Shown here: piece after piece, positions 26,977 to 35,231 of the stretch
Layout of the letters: the number at the start of each line of letters is the position of its first letter
Position numbering within the stretch: the first letter of the stretch is position 1
Source of the DNA: Hydrogenimonas thermophila
GTDB lineage: Bacteria > Campylobacterota > Campylobacteria > Campylobacterales > Hydrogenimonadaceae
NCBI RefSeq assembly: GCF_900115615.1
Contig: NZ_FOXB01000022.1
Location: 1 to 37,068 of the forward strand
DNA length: 37,068 bases
Direction of reading: 5' to 3'
Made by a program: the position numbers and the translations under genes
The notes under the pieces: model-generated
Told to the model about the DNA's origin: nothing
The model's input: the letters and a program-made list of their open reading frames with translations, nothing else
Databases searched by the model: none

Positions 26977-29055
26977 ATGCCTTCAAGCTCTCTTTACATT
27001 ATTTCAAAAGAGCCACAAGCAGGGAGCTTGTTTATTGCTATTGGGCTAATGGAAATTTTGAAGCGTAGTTATAAACGTGTTGCCGTTTTTAAACCTGTTG
27101 TTTTACAGAAAAAAGATGAAGATGTTAAAACTATTTTAAATATTTTCAATTTAGACCAATCTTTAGAAGATGGTTGTGGCATAACTCTTAAAAAAGCAGA
27201 AGAGTTGTTTGCATATGGAGAAAAAGCGAAACTTTATGAAGATTTGATTACTAGTTTTGAATCTCTTTGCAGTAAGTATGATTTTGTTTTATGTTTAGGA
27301 TTTAGCAACCAACATTTTAAAGAGATAATAGATTTTGATTTGAATCTGCAAATTGCAAAAAACTTCTCCTCATCAATAGTTGGTGTTATAAGTGCAAAAG
27401 ATAAAACGGTTGAGTCTATAGGTGAAGAGCTTCTACTTTGGGAGAGAGGTTTAAAAGAGGAGGAGCTTAAACCATTTGCATTTTTTATCAATCATATGAA
27501 AGACAAACTCTCTTGTGAGGTAAACAGTATCAAGCCTTTTAAAGAGATTCCCTGTTTTCCTATTCCTTACGAAAAAGAGTTAGACAAACCAACTATTCTT
27601 GATTTTTTAGATGTCAGTGGTGGTGAAGTTTTAAATATTAAAGATGAGAGAAAGCTTGAACAGACAATAAATAAACCACTGATCGCTGCAATGCATCCTG
27701 AACACTTTCTAGATCATTTTGAAGATGGCGATTTGGTTATAGTTCCTGCAGACAGAAGTGACATACTGCTTACAGTAATGGCCGCTAATCAGACCAAAGG
27801 CTTTCCAAGTGCTTCTGCAGTTGTAATAGGGGGACAAGCTCCAATCTCTAAAAATATTTTAAAACTGCTATCTTCAAATGATAACTTTAATGTTGTACTT
27901 ATAAAGGTGCCTTTGGATACTATGCAAATTTCTATGCAGGCACTTAAAAGTGTAGCTAGAATAACTTTCAAACATAGAAGAAAAGTAGCATTGGCATTAG
28001 GGCATTTTGCAAAGTATGTAGATACAGAACTCATTGAAAAATCCCTTGCAAAGAGTAGTGTAAATATATTAACCCCTGCAATGTTTCAACATAGACTGTT
28101 TGCTCGTGCTTCAAAACATAAGGTACGTATTGTTTTGCCTGAAAGTATGGATGAGAGGATTTTAAGAGCTGCTGAAATAGTCCATAGACGTAATCTTGCC
28201 AATATTATTTTACTTGGAAAAAAAGAGACTATTTGTAATAATGGCAAAGCTTTAGGGATTAATTTGGATGGACTAGAGTTTATAAATCCACAAGATAAAA
28301 ACCTTCTAGAAAAGTTTACGCAAAATTTGTATGAACTTCGCAAAGAAAAAGGGATAACCATTGAAGCTGCTAGAGATAGAATGAAAAACTGGACCTATTT
28401 TGCCACAATGATGGTTGAGCAGGGGTTGGCAGATGCTATGGTTGCAGGGGCTTCTCATTCAACAGCTGAAACTGTTCTTCCAGCTTTACAAATTATAAAG
28501 ACCAAACCCGGCATAGAGATAGTCTCTAGTATCTTTTTTATGTGTCTTGATACAAAAGTTTTGGTTTATGGTGATTGTGCCATTGTTCCAGACCCAAACC
28601 CTAAAGAGTTGGCTCAGATAGCTGTAGAGTCTGCTTTGAGTGCTAAGGCGTTTGGTATAGAGTCGATTGTTGCTATGCTTTCATACTCAAGCGGAGAGAG
28701 TGGAAAAGGTGAGGATGTAGAAAAGGTTCGTGAAGCAGTAAAGATCGCTAACAGTATGCGTCCTGATCTTTTAATAGAAGGTCCCATACAGTACGATGCG
28801 GCGATAGATCCGGAAGTTGGTAAAAAAAAGATGCCCGGAAGTAGGGTAGCAGGTCGCGCTACTGTCTTTATTTTTCCAGATTTAAATACAGGTAACAATA
28901 CATACAAAGCTGTTCAAAGATCAACAAATGCCATTGCAATAGGTCCTGTTTTGCAAGGTTTAAGAAAGCCTGTAAATGATTTAAGCAGAGGGTGCAGTGT
29001 AGAAGATATTGTCAGCACTATAGCTATAACAGCAGTTCAGGCACAACAGTTATGA
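26977..29055 (+). CDS. pta: Phosphate acetyltransferase
   Basis: Pta interconverts acetyl-CoA and acetyl phosphate. The 692-aa protein is the long, E. coli-like form. It has an N-terminal P-loop-NTPase-like domain (about 1-190; its first segment is SKEPQAGSLFIAIGL, a degenerate nucleotide motif), a DRTGG domain (about 215-320) and the catalytic PTA_PTB domain (about 365-690) with VRIVLPESMDERILRAAE, DAMVAGASHSTAETV and GSRVAGRATVFIFPD. AAAGGATC lies ahead of the ATG. The stop overlaps the ackA start as ATGA, so the Pta-AckA pair is translationally coupled. Confidence 0.96.
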   Translation: MPSSSLYIISKEPQAGSLFIAIGLMEILKRSYKRVAVFKPVVLQKKDEDVKTILNIFNLDQSLEDGCGITLKKAEELFAYGEKAKLYEDLITSFESLCSKYDFVLCLGFSNQHFKEIIDFDLNLQIAKNFSSSIVGVISAKDKTVESIGEELLLWERGLKEEELKPFAFFINHMKDKLSCEVNSIKPFKEIPCFPIPYEKELDKPTILDFLDVSGGEVLNIKDERKLEQTINKPLIAAMHPEHFLDHFEDGDLVIVPADRSDILLTVMAANQTKGFPSASAVVIGGQAPISKNILKLLSSNDNFNVVLIKVPLDTMQISMQALKSVARITFKHRRKVALALGHFAKYVDTELIEKSLAKSSVNILTPAMFQHRLFARASKHKVRIVLPESMDERILRAAEIVHRRNLANIILLGKKETICNNGKALGINLDGLEFINPQDKNLLEKFTQNLYELRKEKGITIEAARDRMKNWTYFATMMVEQGLADAMVAGASHSTAETVLPALQIIKTKPGIEIVSSIFFMCLDTKVLVYGDCAIVPDPNPKELAQIAVESALSAKAFGIESIVAMLSYSSGESGKGEDVEKVREAVKIANSMRPDLLIEGPIQYDAAIDPEVGKKKMPGSRVAGRATVFIFPDLNTGNNTYKAVQRSTNAIAIGPVLQGLRKPVNDLSRGCSVEDIVSTIAITAVQAQQL

Positions 29056-30164
29056 AAATTTTAGTTTTAAATGCAGGAAGTTCATCTTTAAAATATAGAC
29101 TTTTTAAAGATTTAAAAGAGTTGGTTTCAGGTCAAATTGAGCATATTGGTGAAGATAGCGGAGTTAAAAACCATTATGAAGCTCTTTTACAGGTAGAAAA
29201 AGAGTTGACTTTTCGTGGACAAATGAGTTTTAAAGAGTTAGATGCCATAGGTCATAGGGTGGTTCACGGTGGAGAGAAGTTTACAGAGCCGGTGAAGATT
29301 AATGACAATGTAATAGAGGCAATTAAGGAAGTTTCATCCTTAGCTCCACTTCACAATCCGGCAAATCTTCAGGGAATTTTGATGATGAGAAAGCTTTTAC
29401 CAAATATTCCGCAAGTAGTAGTGTTTGATACTGCTTTTCATCAAACAATGGAGCCGGAAGCTTATCTTTATGCCATCCCTTATGAACTGTATGAGAAGTA
29501 TGGTATTCGTCGTTATGGATTTCACGGTACATCCCATGCATTTGTAGCAAAAAAGGCTTCAAAGCTTCTGAACAAACCATTAAAAAATCTAAATCTCATT
29601 ACCATTCATCTTGGAAATGGTGCAAGTGTATGTGCTATTAAAGAGGGGAAAAGTATTGAAACATCTATGGGATTTACACCTCTTGAGGGTTTGGTAATGG
29701 GAACAAGAAGTGGAGATACTGACCCTGAAATTCCTCTCTTTTTACAAAAGGTTGGTTTAAATGCTGATACAGTTTTAAATAAACAGAGTGGTTTGAAAGG
29801 AATTTGTGGTCAAAATGATATGCGAGAAGTAGAAAAGTTGGCTCTTAAAGGAGATGAAAAAGCCAAGTTGGCAATAAAGATTTTTGTACATAGAATTAAA
29901 AAATATATTGGAGCTTATAGCGCACTTCTTGGAAGGGTAGATGCAGTTATCTTTACTGCAGGAATTGGAGAGCATAGTTTACTTATTAGATCATTAGTTT
30001 GTGATGGTTTAGAGCCTATGGGAATGATTTTAGAGCAAGAACGAAATAAAAAAAATGAGACATTTATTTCAACAGATAATTCTATGGTAAAACTGATGGT
30101 AATACCGACAAATGAAGAGTTAGAAATTGCTCATCAAACAGAAATGGCTTTAAGGGATGATTAG
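29052..30164 (+). CDS. ackA: Acetate kinase
   Basis: AckA interconverts acetyl phosphate + ADP with acetate + ATP. With pta it provides acetate excretion or assimilation. The 370-aa protein is somewhat shorter than the usual 395-400 but has all landmarks: MKILVLNAGSSSLKY (phosphate 1), HRVVHGGEKF, the catalytic region VVFDTAFHQTM, GFHGTSHAFV, ITIHLGNGASVCAI (phosphate 2), MGTRSGDTDP and FTAGIGEHS. The shortening lies mainly in the N-terminal subdomain after residue 35. ATG 29052 is chosen because the family starts there and it overlaps the pta stop; the longer frame from 28992 lies inside pta. Confidence 0.96.
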   Translation: MKILVLNAGSSSLKYRLFKDLKELVSGQIEHIGEDSGVKNHYEALLQVEKELTFRGQMSFKELDAIGHRVVHGGEKFTEPVKINDNVIEAIKEVSSLAPLHNPANLQGILMMRKLLPNIPQVVVFDTAFHQTMEPEAYLYAIPYELYEKYGIRRYGFHGTSHAFVAKKASKLLNKPLKNLNLITIHLGNGASVCAIKEGKSIETSMGFTPLEGLVMGTRSGDTDPEIPLFLQKVGLNADTVLNKQSGLKGICGQNDMREVEKLALKGDEKAKLAIKIFVHRIKKYIGAYSALLGRVDAVIFTAGIGEHSLLIRSLVCDGLEPMGMILEQERNKKNETFISTDNSMVKLMVIPTNEELEIAHQTEMALRDD

Positions 30165-30165
30165 T

Positions 30166-30171
30166 TATAAT
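30166..30171 (+). promoter_or_regulatory. -10 box of gap
   Basis: A perfect TATAAT directly follows the ackA stop, 38 nt before the gap ATG. AAGGAG at 30198-30203 is the ribosome binding site. There is no clear -35, so read-through from ackA is also possible. Confidence 0.5.
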
Positions 30172-30208
30172 TTTTATAAACATTTACATATTTTTTTAAG
30201 GAGAATAG

Positions 30209-31204
30209 ATGGCAGTTAAAGTAGCGTTAAACGGGACGGGGCGTATCGGTCTATGTGTCATCAAGATCGTGATGGAACGTGACGATATGGAGCTTGTTGC
30301 ATTAAATACAACAGCAAAGCCTGAAATGCTTGAGTATCTTTTAAAGTATGACACTGTTCATAAAGGAATTGATGCAAAAGTTATTGATGATGAAACTATT
30401 GAGATTGCAGGCAAACCTGTTAAGATGTTCAGTGAACGTGATATTACAAAATTAGACTTTGGATCAGTTGGAGCTGAGGTTGTTGCAGAGTGTACAGGTG
30501 TGTTTTTAACAACAGAAAAAGCTCAACACTATCTTAAAGGAAGTGTAAAGAAAGTTGTTCTCAGTGCGCCTGCAAAAGATGATACACCAACTTTTGTTAT
30601 GAATATCAATACAGATACTTATGCAGGTCAGGCAATTGTTTCTAATGCAAGCTGTACTACAAATGCACTGGCACCGGTTTGTAAAGTACTTGATGATGCA
30701 TTTGGTATTGAAAATGGTCTTATGACTACGGTTCACTCTTACACTAACGACCAAAATCTTTTAGATGTAAAACATAAAAAAGATTTCCGCCGTGCTCGTG
30801 CCGCTGCGATGAATATGATTCCTACTTCAACAGGTGCAGCAAAGGCTATTGGTCTTGTTATGCCACACTTAAAGGGTAACTTGAACGGTTTTGCAATGCG
30901 TGTTCCAACAGCTGATGTATCTGTTGTTGATCTGACTGTTAATTTGAAAAAAGATGTAACAGTCGAGAGTATTAATGAAGCTTTTGTAAAAGCTAGTGAG
31001 AGTAACTTTAAAGGGCTTATAGAGATCGACAACGATAAGAGAGTCTCCGGTGACTTTATAGGATCAACTTATAGCTGTACTTTTGTACCAGATCTTACAC
31101 GTGTTGTTGGTGAGAAAACTGCAAAAGTGATAGCTTGGTATGACAATGAGTGGGGATATAGCTGCCGTATGGTAGATATGATGCATTTTGTTGCAACTCA
31201 CTAA
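30209..31204 (+). CDS. gap: Glyceraldehyde-3-phosphate dehydrogenase
   Basis: GAPDH interconverts glyceraldehyde-3-phosphate and 1,3-bisphosphoglycerate. The 331-aa protein shows the catalytic C149 in SNASCTTNALAP, the TVHSYT loop, RRARAAAMNMIPTSTGAAKA and YDNEWGYSCRM. The cofactor pocket differs from the textbook NAD form: the glycine motif is NGTGRIGL, not GFGRIGR, and the Asp that binds the adenine ribose is replaced (ALNTTAKPE, N33-T34). This suggests NADP+ or dual use, which would suit a gluconeogenic or autotrophic role alongside ppsA. Closely similar wording occurs, from memory, in C. jejuni GapA. Confidence 0.95.
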   Translation: MAVKVALNGTGRIGLCVIKIVMERDDMELVALNTTAKPEMLEYLLKYDTVHKGIDAKVIDDETIEIAGKPVKMFSERDITKLDFGSVGAEVVAECTGVFLTTEKAQHYLKGSVKKVVLSAPAKDDTPTFVMNINTDTYAGQAIVSNASCTTNALAPVCKVLDDAFGIENGLMTTVHSYTNDQNLLDVKHKKDFRRARAAAMNMIPTSTGAAKAIGLVMPHLKGNLNGFAMRVPTADVSVVDLTVNLKKDVTVESINEAFVKASESNFKGLIEIDNDKRVSGDFIGSTYSCTFVPDLTRVVGEKTAKVIAWYDNEWGYSCRMVDMMHFVATH

Positions 31205-31220
31205 TATCTTCTTTTTCTCT

Positions 31221-31245
31221 ATCAGGCGGTTAAAAACTGCCTGAT
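31221..31245. terminator. terminator after gap
   Basis: An 11-bp stem (ATCAGGCGGTT 31221-31231 with AACTGCCTGAT 31235-31245, one G-U) has a 3-nt AAA loop. It lies 17 nt after the gap stop and is followed by TAATTTGTATTATAG. The convergent 25-aa ORF ends 18 nt beyond it, so it may serve both strands. Confidence 0.7.
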
Positions 31246-31262
31246 TAATTTGTATTATAGTT

Positions 31263-31340
31263 TTACTTAGCTACTACAAATGCCTCATAGCTAAAAAATA
31301 GAATTACTGATAAAATTATTATCCCTATTAAAATTTCCAT
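31263..31340 (-). CDS. 25-aa single-helix membrane microprotein
   Basis: This is a tiny ORF: MEILIGIIILSVILFFSYEA continuing to the end FVVAK. Residues 2-17 form an uninterrupted hydrophobic helix long enough to span or insert in the membrane, with a short polar C-terminus ending in Lys. AGAGGAG (opposite 31350-31356) lies 9 nt before its ATG, an optimal site formed by the last codons (Leu-Glu-Glu-Leu) of the upstream 75-aa gene, and only 3 nt separate the two genes. It resembles KdpF- or CydX-type helper peptides in form only; I do not recognise the sequence. The strong start signal and tight coupling are what support it. Confidence 0.6.
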   Translation of the reverse strand: MEILIGIIILSVILFFSYEAFVVAK

Positions 31341-31343
31341 ATA

Positions 31344-31571
31344 TTATAGCTCCTCTAATGATTCAATTTTTTTTAAAATATTTTTATTTAAAAAATGGAT
31401 AGAAATAACTAACCAAATAATACCTACTACAGAGAGTAAAAATCTTATAGTTGAAATTTCATCATAATGAGAACTCAACCATCCAATAAGGCTAATTAGT
31501 GTAACTATAAATACACCCAACCACACTTTCAAATAATTTATTTTTTCTTTTACTACATCAATCTTTGCCAT
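31344..31571 (-). CDS. 75-aa two-helix membrane protein, possibly leaderless
   Basis: This small protein has two transmembrane segments (about 13-34, YLKVWLGVFIVTLISLIGW, and 43-63, FLLSVVGIIWLVISIHFL), separated by a short acidic turn (SSHYDEIS), and a charged C-terminal tail (KKIESLEEL). I do not recognise a family. The ATG at 31571 is preferred to the upstream TTG (31586), because TGATAAAAT ends only 5 nt before it: a promoter -10 box sits where a ribosome binding site would be, pointing to a leaderless transcript. It is followed at 3 nt by the 25-aa microprotein gene. It is convergent with gap and divergent from the LOG gene. Confidence 0.7.
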   Translation of the reverse strand: MAKIDVVKEKINYLKVWLGVFIVTLISLIGWLSSHYDEISTIRFLLSVVGIIWLVISIHFLNKNILKKIESLEEL

Positions 31572-31704
31572 AGAGTATTTTATCAAAAGGGAATTGATAA
31601 AGCAAACTATGTATATTTTTTATTCTTCAAATTGTATACTACTTATTAAATAGTTGGTTTAATTTTTTCTATATTTGGTTAAAATAAAAAAAGTGAGGAA
31701 AAAA

Positions 31705-32625
31705 ATGAGAAAAAAATATAGTAGTATACATTCAGAGTTTCCGTGGGAACACCCTAAATCAAAAAGTGAAGATCCAAAAGCTGTAAAGTTGGTTAAGCGG
31801 TTGATGGAGAGTGCTACTTATCGTCTTGCAGAAGATGATCCAGACTTTATGAAATCTTATGAGGCAAGAGGTGTTAGGTTAGAGATAGACTACCTTAAAG
31901 CTGAACTTGCTATGCAGAAGTTTGGGATCAAACATACTATAGTAGTATTTGGTAGTGCTCGCATAAAAGAGCGCAAGACAGCAATGTCAGAGCTTAAAGA
32001 GATACAAAAAAAGATTGAAGCACATCCAGAGAATAAAGAGCTTCTTGAACAACTGCGAATAGCAGAGAGAATGGTAGAGAAGAGTATCTACTATGATGAT
32101 GCCAGAATGTTTGGACGCTATATTGGAGAGAGTGGTAAGGGTCCTGATGATAGCCGGGTTGTATTAATGACTGGTGGAGGTCCTGGCATTATGGAAGCAG
32201 CTAACCGTGGATCTTATGATGTTGGTGCACGATCTATTGGACTTAATATTCGTTTGCCTCATGAACAGTTTCCAAACCCATACATTACACCGGAGTTATG
32301 TTTTCAGTTTCGATACTTTGCCATTCGTAAACTACACTTCTTTTTAAGATCAAAAGCTTTGGTTGTTTACCCTGGCGGATTTGGTACATTAGATGAACTT
32401 TTTGAAATTTTGACACTGGTACAGACACAAAAGACAAATATCATTCCTGTGGTTATGGTTGGAAAAAAGTATTGGAAAAAAGCGATTGATTTTGACTTTT
32501 TAAAAGAGGAAGGTGTTATAACTTCTCAAGATTTGGAGATATTTAAGATAGTAGAAAATGCTACTGAAGCTTGGAAGTATATTTTGGATTGGCATAAGCA
32601 TAAAGATACGCATCTGTTTATATGA
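31705..32625 (+). CDS. LOG-family (lysine decarboxylase-like) protein
   Basis: This is a 306-aa Rossmann-fold protein of the LOG/TIGR00730 superfamily, related to cytokinin-activating nucleoside-5'-monophosphate phosphoribohydrolases and to PpnN-like nucleotide hydrolases. The diagnostic PGGFGTLDELFE is present, preceded by RKLHFFLRSKALVVY with the conserved Arg, and by MTGGGPGIMEAANRG. The N-terminal 90 residues and a charged insert (about 95-140, SELKEIQKKIEAHPENKEL) make it longer than LOG itself. ATG 31705 has GAGG 8 nt upstream; the TTG at 31675 overlaps a TAAAAT -10 box (31680-31685) and is unlikely. It is 10 nt before ppsA, so the two are probably cotranscribed. The substrate is probably a nucleotide such as AMP. 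Confidence 0.88.
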   Translation: MRKKYSSIHSEFPWEHPKSKSEDPKAVKLVKRLMESATYRLAEDDPDFMKSYEARGVRLEIDYLKAELAMQKFGIKHTIVVFGSARIKERKTAMSELKEIQKKIEAHPENKELLEQLRIAERMVEKSIYYDDARMFGRYIGESGKGPDDSRVVLMTGGGPGIMEAANRGSYDVGARSIGLNIRLPHEQFPNPYITPELCFQFRYFAIRKLHFFLRSKALVVYPGGFGTLDELFEILTLVQTQKTNIIPVVMVGKKYWKKAIDFDFLKEEGVITSQDLEIFKIVENATEAWKYILDWHKHKDTHLFI

Positions 32626-32635
32626 AAGGAAAATA

Positions 32636-35038
32636 ATGAAGAATTATATCAAGTGGTTTGAAGAGATAACTATTGACGATGTACCTGAAGTAGGTGGTAA
32701 AAATGCTTCACTTGGAGAGATGTATCAAAATTTGAGTGAAGAGGGTGTTTTGGTTCCAAATGGATTTGCAATTACAGCTTCAGCCTATAAGTATGTGTTG
32801 GACTACAACAATGCATGGTCAAAACTTCATGCCTTGCTTGATGATTTGGATCCTGATGATGTAGAGCAGTTGCAAGCACGCTGTAAAGAGTGTAGAGATA
32901 TTATCTACTCTTGTGAACTACCTAATGACCTTAAAAAAGAGATTTTGTCAGGTTATGCGGAATTGAAAAAAGAGTATGGAGAGAGTGTTTCTCTAGCAGT
33001 ACGATCTTCTGCAACCGCAGAAGATTCACCTGAGGCATCTTTTGCAGGACAAAATGATACCTATCTTAATATATCTAGTGAAGATGCTCTTCTTGATGCA
33101 TATAAACGTTGTCTGGCTTCTAACTTTACAGATCGCTCCATACACTACAAGTATGATAATGGATTTGATTATCTTAAAGTATTGTTATCTGTTGTTGTAA
33201 TGAAAATGGTACGGTCTGACATTGGCTCAAGTGGTGTAATGTTTACACTCGATCCAGAGACTGGATTTAGTGACGTTATTTATATAAGTGCTTCTTATGG
33301 CTTGGGTGAAAATATTGTACAAGGTACTATAGACCCAGACAGTTTTTATGTGCATAAACCTACATTTAATAAAGGTTATCGTGCAGTACTTAAACGACGG
33401 TTAGGGAAAAAAGAGCTTAAGATGGTCTTTTCAGAAGAGCTTTTAAGAGACAATATTTCAATTGAATATACAAAAAATATATCTACAAAAGAGGATGAGC
33501 AAAAGAGGTTTTGCATCAGCGATGCAGATATTATGACTTTAGCTTTCTATGCTATTAAAATTGAAAATCACTACTCAAAGAGAGTTGGGCGCAGTATGCC
33601 TATGGATATAGAGTGGGCTAAAGATGGTATAGATGGGCAGATCTATGTGGTGCAGGCACGTCCTGAAACGGTAGAGTCTCAAAAAAGCGGAACAACTCTT
33701 GAAATTTACAAACTTAAAAGTAGGGGAGAACTGCTTGTAAGTGGTCACGCTGTTGGTATGAGAATAGGGACGGGCAGAGTAAGAGTCATTAAAAGTGTAG
33801 ATGAGTTGAGCCAGTTTAAGCCGGGTGAAGTATTGGTTACAGATACCACATCTCCAGACTGGGAGCCTGTGATGAAGACAGCTTCAGCCATAGTTACCAA
33901 CAGAGGCGGCAGAACCTGTCATGCGGCTATAGTCTCAAGAGAGCTTGGTATTCCTGCTGTTATTGGTGCTGAAGATGCTACAGATACTCTTAAAAATGGA
34001 ATGGAGGTGACTGTAAGTTGTGCAGAAGGGGAGGTGGGTTATGTTTATAATGGAAAGTTAGATTATGAGATAGAAAAGACAGATCTTTCTAAACTCTCCA
34101 AACCAGAAACAGAAATAATGATGAATCTTGGCAATCCAGATATAGCTTTTAGTTTGGCAAATCTTCCTGTTGATGGAGTAGGGCTTGCACGTATGGAGTT
34201 TATAATAAATGAGTATATAAAAGCCCACCCTATGGCGTTGATCCACCCAGAAAAGGTAGATGAAGAGACAAGAGCTAAACTTGAAGAGTTGAGCAAAGCC
34301 TATGAGAGTATGACGGAGTTTTTTGTAAAAACACTCTCTGAAGGTGTTGCAACAATTGCGGCTTCGGTCTATCCAAAACCGTGCATTGTTCGTATGAGTG
34401 ACTTTAAAAGCAATGAGTATGCAACTCTTTTAGGTGGAAAGTTCTTTGAGTTTGATGAAGAGAACCCAATGCTTGGTTTTAGAGGTGCGGCTCGTTATAC
34501 TCATCCTGCTTATGAAGAGGGGTTTGCGCTTGAGTGTGCTGCTATGAAACGTGTACGTGAAATAATGGGCTTTGATAATGTTGTTTTAATGATTCCTTTT
34601 TGCAGGCGTGTTGACGAGGGAAAAAAAGTGGTTAAAACGATGGCTAAGTATGGTTTGAAAAGGGGTGAGAATGGATTGAAGATTTATGTAATGTGCGAAA
34701 TTCCAAATAATGTTATTCAGATAGATGCTTTTAGTGAGGTTTTTGACGGATTTAGCATTGGAAGCAATGATTTAACTCAATTGGTACTTGGTGTAGATCG
34801 TGACAGTGAAGTTGTAGCATTTGATTATGATGAGCGTGATGCAGGAGTTCTTAAAATGGTAGAGTTGGCAATTGAAGGCGGCAAAAGAAATGGACGGTAT
34901 GTAGGTTTTTGTGGACAGGCACCATCAGACTACCCAGAGATAGCAGAGTTTCTTGTAAAACAAGGGATAGATTCAATAAGTTTAAATCCTGATACTGTTT
35001 TAAAAACATTGCAAGATATGGGAAAATATACAAGTTGA
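32636..35038 (+). CDS. ppsA: Phosphoenolpyruvate synthase
   Basis: PpsA converts pyruvate + ATP to PEP + AMP + Pi, the entry to gluconeogenesis. The 800-aa protein has the N-terminal ATP-grasp domain (about 1-345, VGGKNASLGEMY, VRSSATAEDSPEASFAGQ), the swivelling phosphohistidine domain with H429 in GGRTCHAAIVSRELGIPAV, and the C-terminal TIM barrel with the catalytic C759 in GFCGQAPSDYPE and SIGSNDLTQLVLGVDRD. Gly-Gly-Arg-Thr-Cys-His matches PEP synthase rather than pyruvate phosphate dikinase, as does the length. AAAGGAAA precedes the ATG at 32636. Together with gap, pta and ackA it links acetate and C3 metabolism. Confidence 0.96.
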   Translation: MKNYIKWFEEITIDDVPEVGGKNASLGEMYQNLSEEGVLVPNGFAITASAYKYVLDYNNAWSKLHALLDDLDPDDVEQLQARCKECRDIIYSCELPNDLKKEILSGYAELKKEYGESVSLAVRSSATAEDSPEASFAGQNDTYLNISSEDALLDAYKRCLASNFTDRSIHYKYDNGFDYLKVLLSVVVMKMVRSDIGSSGVMFTLDPETGFSDVIYISASYGLGENIVQGTIDPDSFYVHKPTFNKGYRAVLKRRLGKKELKMVFSEELLRDNISIEYTKNISTKEDEQKRFCISDADIMTLAFYAIKIENHYSKRVGRSMPMDIEWAKDGIDGQIYVVQARPETVESQKSGTTLEIYKLKSRGELLVSGHAVGMRIGTGRVRVIKSVDELSQFKPGEVLVTDTTSPDWEPVMKTASAIVTNRGGRTCHAAIVSRELGIPAVIGAEDATDTLKNGMEVTVSCAEGEVGYVYNGKLDYEIEKTDLSKLSKPETEIMMNLGNPDIAFSLANLPVDGVGLARMEFIINEYIKAHPMALIHPEKVDEETRAKLEELSKAYESMTEFFVKTLSEGVATIAASVYPKPCIVRMSDFKSNEYATLLGGKFFEFDEENPMLGFRGAARYTHPAYEEGFALECAAMKRVREIMGFDNVVLMIPFCRRVDEGKKVVKTMAKYGLKRGENGLKIYVMCEIPNNVIQIDAFSEVFDGFSIGSNDLTQLVLGVDRDSEVVAFDYDERDAGVLKMVELAIEGGKRNGRYVGFCGQAPSDYPEIAEFLVKQGIDSISLNPDTVLKTLQDMGKYTS

Positions 35039-35057
35039 ATGGGCGGAAGTTTAGAAG

Positions 35058-35104
35058 TGGTGGGCCAACCAGGACTCGAACCTGGGACCATCCGGTTATG
35101 AGCC
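35058..35104 (-). other. attachment site: 3' half of tRNA-Met(CAT)
   Basis: Read on the minus strand, this 47-nt piece is GGCTCATAACCGGATGG, a T-arm CCAGGTTCGAGTCCTGG and the acceptor end GGCCCACCA. The CAT anticodon is opposite 35098-35100. The 3' half of the tRNA is complete with encoded CCA, but 5' of the anticodon loop only GG of the stem is left; the sequence beyond 35104 gives neither the D-arm nor the 5' acceptor strand. It cannot fold as a tRNA. An integrase follows at 35255, so this is best read as the duplicated tRNA end left by site-specific integration with crossover near the anticodon loop. Confidence 0.9.
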
Positions 35105-35161
35105 TCTTTAAAGCACTTTTCTACATTTTATTAAACTTTCATCAAATTATATCTAAATCCC

Positions 35162-35191
35162 TTGAAATCGTTGTTTTAAAGATGTTATACT
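35162..35191 (+). promoter_or_regulatory. integrase promoter
   Basis: TTGAAA (35162-35167) is followed after 18 nt by TATACT (35186-35191) with an extended TG at 35183-35184. The predicted start is near 35198, leaving a leader of about 57 nt. The boxes lie between two copies of TCATCAA (35139-35145, 35193-35199) and an inverted pair ATTAAACTT (35130-35138) / AAGTTTAAT (35198-35206), so recombinase or repressor binding here would cover the promoter. Confidence 0.6.
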
Positions 35192-35231
35192 ATCATCAAG
35201 TTTAATCAATAAAAAGCTACTTTTTTAAATT

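Noticed and set aside
29323-29580. 85-aa minus-strand frame inside ackA
   Set aside because: It lies opposite conserved acetate kinase motifs and has no start signal; treated as a chance frame.
35058-35130. Intact tRNA-Met gene
   Set aside because: The D-arm, the 5' strand of the acceptor stem and most of the 5' anticodon stem are absent beyond 35104, so no cloverleaf can form.
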